Assembly (NCBI RefSeq): GCF_042100115.1
Contig: NC_091279.1
Span: 2,685,199-2,749,198, forward strand
Source of the DNA: Alternaria dauci
Taxonomy: Eukaryota > Ascomycota > Dothideomycetes > Pleosporales > Pleosporaceae
Length of the DNA stretch: 64,000 nt
Direction: 5' to 3'
Made by a program: the position numbers and the translations under genes. Positions 9,201 through 19,200 of the stretch are shown here, one piece after another. The notes below the pieces were generated by a model that did not search any database, was not told the DNA's origin, and worked only from the letters and a program-made list of their open reading frames with translations. The number at the start of each line of letters is the position of its first letter. The stretch's first letter is position 1.

Positions 9201-10715
9201 CTAGGCGGCTGTACCACTATTTACCTGCACACACAGTACCGCTTCAATTCCGACATCAACGCTCTCACCAACCACATCCTTCCTCGTGGCCGTATGGAAG
9301 TGGCCCCCGGGGTAGATGACCGGGAAGAAAACATTCGCGCCATGGAGATCGCGATGGAGCAGTTCAACATTTCCTCCGGCCATCGCGTCATCTTCGTCAG
9401 CGTCAAAGGTAGCCACGACATCGTCGGTGCCACCAAGTCTCGCTACAACAAGGACTTCATTCCCTATACCCTCCGGGCCGTCTGCAAGATGATCGCTGGC
9501 GGGTTTTCTGGTAAGCAGGTCGCTATCATCACCCCGTATGTAGCGCAAGTTGCCGCTATCCGCTTCGTATTGGCTAGATTCATGGAGCACTTAGCCAATC
9601 AGGTTGACGAGGAGGAGCTGTTCAAACTTAGCGTCCAGCTGCGAGACGTCGAAGTCTTCACAGTCGACAAAATGCAGGGCGCCGAGAAGGAAGGTATTGT
9701 ATTCGACACCACCAACGCTGGCGACCTCGGTTTCGTCAAGCATACCACACGAATGCTCCTAGCCGTTGGACGCGCGCGTTCCCTCCTCGTTATCGTTGGT
9801 AATCCTGTGAGCGTCCTCGCCGAATACACTGGTGCGACCGACAAGGACAAGCGGTACGTCAAGCTCGCCTACTACAAGGTTTGGAAATGGTGCCTAGACC
9901 GAAAATCCGCCATCCAATTGCACGTTGATCCAGAATTGGCTCAAGGTTGGTGCGAGTTCAACCCCCCGTTCAATGTCGCCGAGCATATAGAGGCCTTCGC
10001 TGCGGGCTCTCAGGCCACTGAAGAGCCCATAAAGATGTTTCCCGATGCCAACTACGGACCTCTCCCCACATTTTCCACAGCCTCCCCCGTCGACGGTGAT
10101 GGAATTGATTTCTATTCCGGTGGAGATGACTGGAATCGGGATGACGCCAAGGACAAGCCAAATGATGATGGGGTTCCTTTCTATTCCGGTGGAGATGACT
10201 GGAATCGGGATGACGCCAAGGACAAGCCAAATGATGATGGGGTTCCTTTCTATTCCGGTGGAGATGACTGGAATCGGGATGACGCCAAGGACAAGCCAAA
10301 TGATGATGGGGTTCCTTTCTATTCCGGTGGAGATGACTGGAATCGGGATGACGCCAAGGACAAGCCAAATGATGATGGGGTTCCTTTCTATTCCGGTGGA
10401 GATGACTGGAATCGGGATGACGCCAAGGACAAGCCAAATGATGATGGGATTCCTTTCTATTCCGGTGGAGATGACTGGAATCGGGATGACGCCAAGGACA
10501 AGCCAGAGGGTGAGGATCACGCCGACGATGGTGGAGACGAAGCCAAGGACAAGCCAGAGGGTGAGGATCACGCCGACGATGGTGGAGACGAAGCCAAGGA
10601 CAAGCCAGAGGGTGAGGATCACGCTGACGATGATGAGGATCACGCCGGCAATGATGAGGGTCACGGTGGAGATCAGTGCAGCAACGTAGCACACGACTGG
10701 AACCAGTACGATTGA
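6273..10715 (+). CDS. Zinc-knuckle UPF1/NFX1-like SF1 helicase (unit A)
   Basis: Predicted 1480-residue protein. Four CCHC zinc knuckles (C-x2-C-x4-H-x4-C) lie at residues 56-69, 78-91, 96-109 and 121-134, implying single-stranded RNA or DNA binding. A short KEDxS repeat and a ~450-residue unrecognised region follow. The SF1 motor has Walker A GPGGVGKT (631-638), motif II DEAG (904-907), motif III GDIHQP (from 944), QYR (988-990), the DKMQGAEKE segment (1132-1140) and VGRAR (1165-1169). This order is that of UPF1/SMG-2 and NFX1-type fungal helicases, which unwind RNA or DNA in an ATP-dependent way. An unusually long, hydrophilic insert separates Walker A from motif II (about 265 residues). 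The tail is acidic tandem repeat. The frame is open 10 codons upstream through a non-ATG start; I prefer the ATG at 6273, after a UTR intron. Confidence 0.87.
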   Translation: MADQSVMHYMVNDRPTSAPHDTEVYDQGIAVLEAPGKDSVQLGGLPDAPDREKHACFTCKEPGHRAKDCPKKLEQQACSNCGEVGHVYRDCPTNECFNCGGHGHLSKQCPSEPAADQGPRCNGCNRLGHVASDCFYPQPIKTRKFRAPKEDASKEDVSKEDVSKDGKDELPPAQTMAPPLDKPSFTTKLFTRKIPHYVSSVSVEMDISYPSDDASITLRGHAHRAASITLTAHNIVNCTVLPMKITDEFFTSRVSQEDVKRAASKLALSELGMLLHFRFDLQTEQPDGQPLNSRPLYGLGFFSHQNFGIFDEVIHRARDILENGGEGTVLHFFTVATESAQERMDTVYKEMQAQYKNDPILLYWKDCRVNPQTGMEISVDKQPKGFKVPPQWAFQNNTQYVTVHYQNLVHELRKAAKQKGFEITDTKIMKVRGGGDRLYYAELRVPEGASYREGAFVDIQFSPYQEQADTWRFEIKPSAGITPASYIGGFLYRPRLGASFAEQPLFKEGVHYSCAFNYRTLPEAEEALRKLRGIYVFARLNPATVGIKRQINALNHYFRGGDAFSDVTQILHNSYLRFPDDKIVDYFAGMFAYLGDNGAKDSIMERLNRSLQPDVLQKLRALAGGVALIQGPGGVGKTRIIEALAVAHYEAQQTGVIHGLGRLAAFWVTSPLNKQLDDAMLRIYTACLERRKELKAAGIQARFPIVIRRHMKETETAVVRKESEAARNVLLKNEKPPYFEYIEEEHFTKDQLKEQAAAYQEKSSEDRRTMAFLDALTVDSQFRILLETSETKSSFTDKRLQLEMLSEGAWVLRLAGVPERNADTNELVVHEIAQPKKYRDFRFQLDLYASGQEFDADDMRRLTALTNEIIRDLAQLAVAIGMTSDVISQPRTHTLEQPYAVHHDEAGKSSESSTLAPLVYTHAYNNEGPLMVERKAITPHLFFGDIHQPKPSAAGGSEERHVFSDQQDLPFFHRAMLGGCTTIYLHTQYRFNSDINALTNHILPRGRMEVAPGVDDREENIRAMEIAMEQFNISSGHRVIFVSVKGSHDIVGATKSRYNKDFIPYTLRAVCKMIAGGFSGKQVAIITPYVAQVAAIRFVLARFMEHLANQVDEEELFKLSVQLRDVEVFTVDKMQGAEKEGIVFDTTNAGDLGFVKHTTRMLLAVGRARSLLVIVGNPVSVLAEYTGATDKDKRYVKLAYYKVWKWCLDRKSAIQLHVDPELAQGWCEFNPPFNVAEHIEAFAAGSQATEEPIKMFPDANYGPLPTFSTASPVDGDGIDFYSGGDDWNRDDAKDKPNDDGVPFYSGGDDWNRDDAKDKPNDDGVPFYSGGDDWNRDDAKDKPNDDGVPFYSGGDDWNRDDAKDKPNDDGVPFYSGGDDWNRDDAKDKPNDDGIPFYSGGDDWNRDDAKDKPEGEDHADDGGDEAKDKPEGEDHADDGGDEAKDKPEGEDHADDDEDHAGNDEGHGGDQCSNVAHDWNQYD
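10098..10607 (+). repeat. 69-nt and 51-nt in-frame coding repeats (unit A)
   Basis: Six 69-nt units (10098-10505) encode 23-residue repeats with the core FYSGGDDWNRDDAKDKP. Two 51-nt units (10506-10607) encode 17-residue repeats with the core EGEDHADDGGDEAKDKP. Both are very acidic and form the C-terminal tail of the SF1 helicase. Confidence 0.93.
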
Positions 10716-11270
10716 AAAGGTTCTAGAGACGCTGGAGGTGATTTGGAGATCAAGGAAGACAAGCCTCCCAGTAGGATAGTGTGGGACTAGGCTAATATCG
10801 ATCTCTTCTTGTTCTTTGAAAGCCAGTACGTAGTAATGAAGAGAAGTAGTAGAGTAAGAGTTTATGCGCTTACTCTATTCCTCTTAAAGTGATAATACAC
10901 TGTATCAAAATAATAAACGTGCTGGTAAAAGACGCAAGCACAACACTGTTGAAAGACACTGTAATAAATCGCGGTAAAGGTGTGTTTCCTAAACACCTTG
11001 AGTTCACCGTATGCAGCTGTATATGTTTGACAATAGATGGGTTGGAAGTAAAGCCCTGAACTTCAAGTGGTTCTGGAGAGTTGCGGCTACGTTGGGGAGA
11101 AGAGGAGTTAAGGCAGAAGAGGATTTTGGAGGAGAAGTAATAATATACTGTATGTAGAACTTATACGGGTGTATAAAGCTGTAATATGTAGTATAGTAAG
11201 GTACAATAGGTGGTACAATAGTTGGTAATATGTACTATAGTATGTTGTATTATACATTACGATATATCAC
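10716..11270. other. 3' flank of the SF1 helicase gene (unit A)
   Basis: No gene seen. G+C content falls steadily from the stop codon toward the minisatellite. It contains a small hairpin (AAGGTGTGTTTCCTAAACACCTT, 10977-10999: arms AAGGTGT and ACACCTT around a short loop) that could sit near transcript ends. The equivalents are 34826-35380 and 59807-60361. Confidence 0.5.
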
Positions 11271-11750
11271 GGTTGATGTTGCAGCAAGTTGAGGTTCATG
11301 TTGCAGCAAGTTGCGGTTGATGTTGCAGTAAGTTGCGGTTAATGTTGCAGCAAGTTGAGGTTCATGTTGCAGCAAGTTGCGGTTAATGTTGCAGCAAGTT
11401 GCGGTTGATGTTGCCGCAAGTTGAGGTTCATGTTGCAGCAAGTTAAGGTTTATGTTGCAGCAAGTTGAGGTTCATGTTGCAGCAAGTTGAGGTTTATGTT
11501 GCAGCAAGTTGCGGTTGATGTTGCAGCAAGTTGAGGTTTATGTTGCAGCAAGTTGAGGTTCATGTTACAGTAAGTTGCGGTTAATATTGCAGTAAGTTGC
11601 GGTTGATGTTGCCGTAAGTTAAGGTTGATGTTATAGTAAGTTAAGGTTTATGTTACAGCAAGTTACGGTTTATATTATAGTAAGTTAAGGTTTATATTAT
11701 AGTAAGTTAAGGTTTATATTATAGTAAGTTAAGGTTTATATTATAGTAAC
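11271..11750. repeat. 22-bp minisatellite, about 22 copies (unit A)
   Basis: Tandem 22-bp monomers built on GTTGCAGCAAGTTG(C/A)GGTT. The left part is G+C-containing. The right part is converted stepwise to forms such as GGTTTATATTATAGTAAG, in which every CpA and TpG has become TpA. Period 22 is confirmed by the length differences between units: 550 bp (25 monomers) and 242 bp (11 monomers). Confidence 0.95.
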
Positions 11751-13185
11751 TTTTAATAAATATTAAAGTTAGTATTACCTAATCTTTTAAAAATTTATAC
11801 ATCTATTAGTATAAATAGTTAGTAATCCTTTTACTATATCTTTAAAAAATATACTTTCTACTAAATATATTTATAATAATTAATTTTTTTCTTTCTTATT
11901 TATTATTTAATAATATTACTATAGAAGTAATAAAACTAGACTACTTTTACTTTATAATAATAAAGTAATAAATAAAGAAAAAGTATAAAATAAAGCTAGT
12001 TAAATTAAATTTTATTTAAATAAGTAGAATAATAAATACTAAAGTAAGAATAAAGTTATTAAGTATTTAATTAAGTAATAAGTAAAGATAGTTTAAAGCT
12101 ATATTAACTAAATACTAGTTACTACTAAGTAAGACTTTCTTATATTATCTTTATAAAAGAAATTTATACTACTATATATAAAACTTAAATAAAGATTAAG
12201 AATTTATAAAGTTTTACTATAATTAAGAAACCTTTTAAAAAAAGTTATTTATTTTACTTAACTAAGGGTAAGTATATAGTATATAGTAATATATTAAATA
12301 AGATTTTTTTACTTTTTTATTTATCTATATTCTTATATAAAGGTTTACTTAGATTTAATAACTTTTAACTACTTTATAAAAAGAAGAAAAGAGTATAACT
12401 TATATTTAAGATAAAGATATTTATAAAGTAAAAGAATAAAATATTTAATACTTTAAAATAAAAAATATTTTATAAAAATTTAGTATTTTTTCTTTAAGAA
12501 AAAAAAGTATAATAAAGTATTAGTAACTACTAAGTATAGTTATTTAAAAAATAAGAAGTAGTTTTTTATAATTTATTATTTTATAATAACTAGTTACTTC
12601 TAATTAACTTACTATATAATAAGCTAAAACTTAATTAGCTTATTCCTTAATAAGATCTTAGTTATATATATAAAGTATACTATTTATAAAATCTAAGTAG
12701 TAAGTAGTTTACTTAGATTCTATACTAGTATACTAGATAAATAATACTCTAAGCTACTACTTCCTAAATAACTTTTAAACTATAGCTTTCCTTAACTTCT
12801 TTTCTTATTTAATAAAATAATAGTATACTTATATAATAGCTCCTTAAGTATAGCCTTTTATATACTACTTCTAACTATATAGCTATTTTTAATTAAGTAA
12901 ACTAGTAGAAAGAAATAATTTTAAAAGTAGTATTTATTAAAAGTTAATAAAAGATTTAAGGTAAAAATAAATTTTTTTTTATTTTATTTAAAAAAAGAGT
13001 TTTTAAGTATTTTAAGTAATAGTTAGTATAGTTTTTTAAATCCTTTATTACTAATAGTAAGATTTATTTCTAAAGTATATAGTTTTATTATTTATATTAC
13101 TATATAGCTAATAATATTATAAGAATAAAATAAATATAAACTTTACTACTATTTTACTTTAACTTTAATATAAATTAATCTTAAA
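11751..13185. repeat. A+T-rich, RIP-saturated tract (unit A)
   Basis: About 1.4 kb with no open frame of note. Reading it through, I found no TpG and no CpG, and a single CpA (11800-11801). Such complete loss of RIP target and product-linked dinucleotides, with TpA in excess, is the classical result of repeated C-to-T mutation at CpA. The original sequence cannot be recognised. Confidence 0.9.
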
Positions 13186-13410
13186 AGCCTTAAGTAACTA
13201 AGAAGCCCTAAGTAACTAAGAAGCCCTAAATAACTAAGAAGCCTTAAGTAACTAAGAAGCCCTAAATAACTAAGAAGCCCTAAGTAACTAAGAAGCCCTA
13301 AGTAACTAAGAAGCCTTAAGTAACTAAGAAGCCCTAAATAACTAAGAAGCCCTAAATAACTAAGAAGCCTTAAGTAACTAAGAAGCCCTAAATAACTAAG
13401 AAGCCTTAAA
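13186..13410. repeat. 18-bp satellite, about 12 copies (unit A)
   Basis: Monomer AGCCCTAAGTAACTAAGA, with G/A variation at the ninth base and CCCTAA/CCTTAA variants. Each intact monomer carries one C-strand telomere hexamer, CCCTAA. Confidence 0.95.
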
Positions 13411-13470
13411 TACTATAGAGGTAAACAGTATAACTAGCATAGGGTTAGAGGTAAGAGAGTAGCTATAGAG

Positions 13471-13633
13471 GTCTACCCCTAGGGGTAAGATAGTATCTAT
13501 AGAGTACTACCCTTAGGGGCGAGATAGTAGGCGTAGAGTGCTGCCCCCAGGGGCGAGATAGTAGGCGTAGAGTGCTGCCCCCAGGGGCGAGATAGTAGCC
13601 GCGGATTGCCGTAAGGTGCTGCCCTTGGGGGCG
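13471..13633. repeat. 34-bp palindrome-rich minisatellite, about 5 copies (unit B)
   Basis: Short, partly diverged form of the long array in unit C. Monomers centre on GCCCCCAGGGGC or similar, followed by GAGATAGTAG. It lies 160 bp upstream of the ParB-like start codon. The 60 bases before it include TAGGGTTAGAGG (13440-13451). Confidence 0.9.
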
Positions 13634-13794
13634 AGAGTGACTAACACTCACCGCTAGACTTACAGCGGCCTATGCAAGAATAGACGGCTTCTCGCCTACT
13701 TATACCTTGTGTAGTACCTCTCTATTGCTTTCTTACCTTCTCTTATCTCTTTTCCACTTACCTTAGTTTCTGTGTTCTTTCTAACAACGTTGCA

Positions 13795-16062
13795 ATGAAG
13801 CGCCCTCTAGCAAACGTTTTAACCAAAAACAGCAAACGGCAGCGTACGAATGATCCAGAGATTGAAGAGACAACTCCTATCCACGAACAAGCTGCGCCAT
13901 ACCTACTCGCTATAGCGAAGTTTCCAATCGATGCGCTTAGCGCAGAATGGAGTTTTGGTGTCAATAGGTCTATTGACACAGCACACCAGCGCCGCCTCTG
14001 CGAGATCTTTAACGAAACTGGTATTCTTCGACGAGACCCTAGCCACCAACTGCAGATTGCCTGTTCTAAGGAACACGTAGAGCAGATGCTTCATCATCTG
14101 AAGGTGGAATTGCCAGCTCAGAGCACAGTTACTTCTGCCACGTTTGCGGATAAGGAAGGATTGGAATGGCCGTCGTTCAAGAGCTGGAAAAGCGTGACTG
14201 GAGGGACAGCGGAACTTATTACGGGTCACCATCGTGTAGAGGCATTCAAAGAGTATCTTCGCCTTCGGCAGTTAGGAGAAGAGGAGAGGTGGTGGGTGTG
14301 CCGCATCTACGATAAAGGCGGGTGCCCCTTAACGCGCGTACTGTGAACAACAGCCCCTAACCTTTTTAGACACGCTACCACCAGACACTCGTGTTAAACT
14401 TCGGGCGAATCGGGCCGATATTACGCTCCCTGACAATCATGGCCAGATATGGTCCGAGTTAACCAGCCTGTTCTGCACAAACGCCAATCTCTTTCAAGGC
14501 TCAAGCAAGTCAGTTGAGAAAGAGATGAGAGAGCATCTTCAGCTTAGTAGCCGCGTCAAGTTCCCAATACGGCGGCTAGTTACCCTGTGGAGAAATCAAA
14601 ACTGGCAGCCCCTGCTTACGCGTTGGTGTTCTACCGCAATTGGGCAGGCAACGTTTAATCTCTCCACTTTTGAGTGGATGGCTAGTTGTCGGATAGATGA
14701 CGTATGTGTAACCCGCCGCCGAAATACTCTGACCTGTCTTGCTAATCTACTGTCTAGCATTGGTTCGCTGCGTTTGAGAACGTACTTCGCATCTCTACAT
14801 CTATTCGAAAGCAGTATGGGGTTGACGCCAGTTTAGCAGACTGGAACACGCTAGCTAGCCTGCCCCAGGCACGAAGTCCCCATGACGTACAAGACCTGTT
14901 CTACCCTGGCGAGGAGTTAGACAAGGATCCTGGCCCTTCCCATACGCGCCGGCAGGGCTTCTTCCCAACTCTAAGCAATGAGGCCTACCATGCGCTATAC
15001 TCCACTGTACTTTCAAAGCCCACACACACGTACACAAACATCCTCGCTCTCTTAAAAACCCCGAAGAAAGAGGGGAAGCTTATGAGGAGTATTATGACCC
15101 ACGTCAGCCAATGGGTAAACAGCGGATCCGCCAAGGTGTCTGACAGCGACAACAACAAACCCGCACTGCGGAAGTATCTAGTGCCCGTGCTGCAGAGCAG
15201 GCATGCCGGCCAGGCTGATCAAAAATCTCTTGACCTCCAACAAGAAGTACTGCAACACGTACAGCAAAATGCGGAAGCATTCACAAGCTCTATACTAGAC
15301 CGCTATATTGACGAGTACCCAAGTGCAGAGATCAAGAACTACGGCGCACGCTTCCAGCATAAGGTGTGGAGAGAACTGCTGTCAATTGTGACCAGTTTCA
15401 CAGGGCCAACCTTGCACAACAAGCACTTGGCGTGCCTAATTCAAAGCGATACCTACATAGCGCGAACGCCTACAATCGCACAAATCGCGTGTGATGCTAT
15501 CTGTCAGGTCCCTGAAGTCGTCAACGAACCTGCGCTCCAGTCTACTAGGGCAGCAAACGACTTGCTAGAGACAATTCAGGTCGCAATCACTGAATGGATG
15601 TCTAGACACACTCTAGAAGACTCTGATAATACAAGTCAAGAGGTTCCGCTGCCCGCAAGGCACTCTAACGCCGAGTCTAGCAGAGAGAGAGAGCTCAATC
15701 TGACAGTCTCTGAAGCGGCACGTAGCGTTTCAGCACGGTCGAGTTCGGACCAGCTTACCCCAGAGCTAATTTCTCACCCCTCAACTGAGCCGCGCATACC
15801 CAAGGCATCCCAGCAGACCAAAGTTCAAAACAGGGGGATTGAGGACTTGAGTCTAAGCGACCTTGCTGCAGCCCGAGAGAAACACCGTCAGAAACGCACC
15901 CTTAGCGACCAGGTAGCTGTAAAGGGCAGTGCTTCTCTAAGCGAAAAGACCCGAAAGAAACACCGTAAGAAACACACCCTTGGCGACCAGGTAGCTGTAG
16001 AGGGCAGTGCTTCTCCAAGCGAAAAGACTCGACAGAAACAACGAGGGGCTTGGAGGAAGTAA
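13795..16062 (+). CDS. ParB/sulfiredoxin-fold-like nuclear protein, 3 exons (unit B)
   Basis: I read this as one spliced gene: exons 13795-14317, 14370-14701 and 14758-16062, 719 residues. Intron 1 (52 nt) is a GC-AG intron (donor AAAG/GCGGGT, branch CCTAAC, acceptor TTTTTAG). Intron 2 (56 nt) is canonical (GTATGT, GCTAAT, TCTAG). Joining at these sites keeps one frame and gives the continuous segment CRIYDKDTLPPDTRVKLRA. Residues ~34-180 resemble the ParB N-terminal/sulfiredoxin fold: a box ITGHHRVEAF (142-151) like ParB GERR-x-x-A, then a strand and LPPDTR-type helix. Bacterial ParB uses this fold to bind CTP and slide on DNA from parS sites; sulfiredoxins use it for redox repair. I see no Cys like that of sulfiredoxin and no clear helix-turn-helix. 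The C-terminus holds two 26-residue Lys/Arg-rich repeats that could act as nuclear signals. The palindrome array lies immediately upstream. The fold call is moderate; function is unknown. Confidence 0.65.
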
Positions 16063-16220
16063 TCCGTATCTGACCCTAGCCCTAACCCAATAGACACTGT
16101 TCCTCTCCTCTTTCCTCTGCACTGGATATTGTGATTCTCGATCATCATCTATCGATCTACCCTACAAGATCCTCAGCCCTTAGCCAACGTACTATTTTAT
16201 ATAATACTGTTCTTATCATC

Positions 16221-19200
16221 ATGTCTTTAGATCTTGCACAACAAAACGATAGCGATTACGATAACAGCAGTGCTGGAGAGGAGGACGGCCTGTACCAAGA
16301 TGTGCAACCTGATGAGCACGATAGAGAACCTGACGAGCATGATGGAGAAGAATACCACGAGAGCAGCCTTGGGGACGAAGACGCAATAGCGAATAATCAA
16401 CTTACCTGGGCTATTGACCACAGCGGAGGTGACCACCGACTACCTGGTGAGTTTAAGAGCATCCTACTTGTACGCATATAGTAACTACGTAGTAGTGAAG
16501 GGATTTATCAAGATGATAGACAGCCCCGAATTTAACGGCAGTAAGGCTATTGGAATGCTGCAGAAGCGATACACGATAGACTACGGATCGAGGCGCGTTG
16601 GGTCCCGACCAGCCAAGCCTGAGGACAAATTTATCCCTGAGTTCCACCTCGACCTTATCATTATCATCGGCCGGCCGCTCCAACCCATTGTGAAGTTCTC
16701 TACGTTCTTCGACCACGTAACAATCAGCTTTAAACACTGGCGAGCTCCATACAGCGCTAAACACAGCCACGGACTGTCGTTTGATATGGAGCATCGTACC
16801 TTCCGTCTTGCAAAGGGTGGAACGCGCGAATCTTGGTTTATTGTTATGCACCCTGTCGATAGCACAGTAGACCCTCTTCTGTCAGGCAGCGAACGTCGCA
16901 AACGCCGCGAGAAGGCGTCTGAGCACAGCGCTCTCAAACCCTCCCATGCCCTGTTCCTTACGTCGTACATTAAGAAAGTCTTCCTTACAGGCGTATTACT
17001 TGGAGAGGGTGTTGAGGCTTCTTGGAAATTGGATGGACCCCAGTCGCAATCGATCTCAATCGTCAAGTGGGAAACGTTCCAGGAGCAGTTCATGGAAGGG
17101 TGGCCAGAGTACGTGCGCAAGAACACGCAGGATCCGTTCTGGACTAAGAACCTGCCAGCGTTCCATGCGTATGACTACGGGCAGAACCTTCCAATTGAGT
17201 TGTCTACTGAGCAACTCAATAGTCTGCCTAAGGAAACCCGGTTGCGCCCTGATGACGAGACGTCTGACTCTGATGACGAGACGTCTGACTCTGATGACGA
17301 GACGTCTGACTCTGATGACGAGACGTCTGACTCTGATAGCGAGACGTCTGATTCTAGGAATGATTTGTCAAACTCTGGGAATGATTTACCAAACTCTCAG
17401 AATGATTTATCTAACTCTGAAGACGCGGCGGCTAGGTCCGAAGGCGGCGCAGAGGGGGCTACGCCCCCACAGAGCGGTACACAAACAGGCGATCCAATTC
17501 CCCCGCCGCACGACCATCAACAGCCGTTTGATAACTACACACAGGATCTTCTACGCGCACTAGAGGACAAGTATAGACTGGAGAGCATTGAGACGGTCTC
17601 CTACGCGCTAGCGGTCGACATCCACTCAATAGCATCTTCCAACCTCCCTAACGCCTCTAATGACGTCGGTGTCATTCTCGCACCTGCGCGCTGCCTCCTT
17701 GCCAATCGCAACAACGTTGTTCGCCAATACCAACACCCGCGCGACTTTACCTTCTACCCTCTTGCCTTCCATCCATCGTACGGCAACTTCTCCTCCGCGC
17801 AGCCCCCAGCATTCCTACGCGACAACGTGCTCGCTGTAATGGAGGACAACATGAGCTATCAGAACAACGGTGCGAGCGTGTTGACTAGTGGTTATTTTCA
17901 GGCGTACTCCAACATTAAGCGAACTATACGCCATAGCCCCGGCAACTTACTTGCTACCAAGGGCATTGCCACGGCTGCCCTGACGCTGCCAGATCAGGAT
18001 GGCAACCTAAACCCTCGGGTAGCGGCGAAGCGGCAGCGTTTACTGCGGAAATTGCGAGGCGAACAGACTCCTGATAACCCTACGTCTTCCCAACCGTTCG
18101 CTCGCGAGCAACAGCGGATTAAAGCCGCTATAAAGGAAGAACTGTACGCGTTTAGGATGGAGCAAGTTCTGTCTGTGCAGGTGTCGCAGTTAGCTGACGG
18201 TCAACGGAATTTTGCGACAGTGCTTCAACCTATCCTCCAGCTAATCCGGTACTTCTCGCTGGAACAACCTACCTACATTGATGTCCTCTTCGCGTTCAAA
18301 GAACGCATCTTTCCAAAGGTTCTCTCCTCCTTTGCTAGTCTGTTCGCGCACGCATCAGACGAGTTTTATCGTCGCTTCAAGGCTGCTGGCTCTAAAGGGC
18401 TGCCTTTTGCCCTAGCGGAAGGTGTGGCCGCATTCGATCGCCTTGGCAGCTACTGCTTTACTGGGTTCCCCCGGTCTTTAGTGGGCTCAGTGCTCGGGCC
18501 TCTCTGCACCATAGAAAGCATTGAGCAGGGTGGGTGGCCGTTTATCGACCCCAACATGCTCAATCTGCAAGGCAGTGGCCATGCTAACCTAGTGCGTTGG
18601 CCGCGCATGGACAATGGACGACCTATTATGATGCACGTTGCTTCCATTCGCCACCACTATGGGCCCCAGGTTGCCGCTTATTGTCACAGCGAGGTATGGT
18701 TCCGTGAGCTTGGTGGGCTCACAGGTAAAGGGCCTCGTGGCGCAGAAGAGTTCCTAGTAGAGGTGCTCGAAGAGATGTGGAAGCCGCAGACAATCGCTTT
18801 CGTAACACACCAATTCTATCGCGCTCTGAACAAGGGCGGACGGGGCAATGCTCAAAGCGTAAGCCTAACAACACTGCAGGCACGACAGGAGGCGCAAGAG
18901 CAGGTGACGCGTTGGGCTGAAAGCGAGCACCCCTTCTCTGCAGGGTTCGTGCAATTAGCGTTTCAAATATCAGCCGCTAACACAGTACAGGGAGTACGAG
19001 TCGATCTTTCCTGTCTTTTATCCAGAAGCGACTTCGGGTTTGAGAAGCCAGACGCGACGCGACTTTGCGCAAGAGCTCTACTGGGAGTGTGTTAACAGCC
19101 ATGGCCAATCTAGTAGCTACCTCTTTTCAAAGAACGCGAGCTGGTTCACTGTGTTACGCGCTGCCGTGCAACACGCCAGGGCCAAGGCGATGAAGGAGGA

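Larger units (their letters stand above)
1..13410. repeat. Subtelomeric unit A (left-truncated by the window)
   Basis: Most internal copy of the tandem 24-kb unit. It enters the window inside the broken minus-strand gene, then carries 68-bp repeats, SNF2-like gene, divergent SF1 helicase gene, 22-bp minisatellite, A+T-rich tract and a short 18-bp satellite. Bases 1 onward recur at 24147 and again at 48930, giving repeat periods of 24146 and 24783 bp. The right border is set at 13410, because the corresponding point in unit C is where the telomere begins. Confidence 0.93.

Noticed and set aside
11751..13185. Centromere or replication origin
   Set aside because: A+T richness alone is not evidence, and the dinucleotide pattern is explained by RIP.
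13795..16062. Bacterial plasmid ParB gene acquired by transfer
   Set aside because: The gene has two fungal-type introns and no partner ParA-like ATPase, and similarity is limited to the fold's GHHR-type box. Recent bacterial transfer is not supported.
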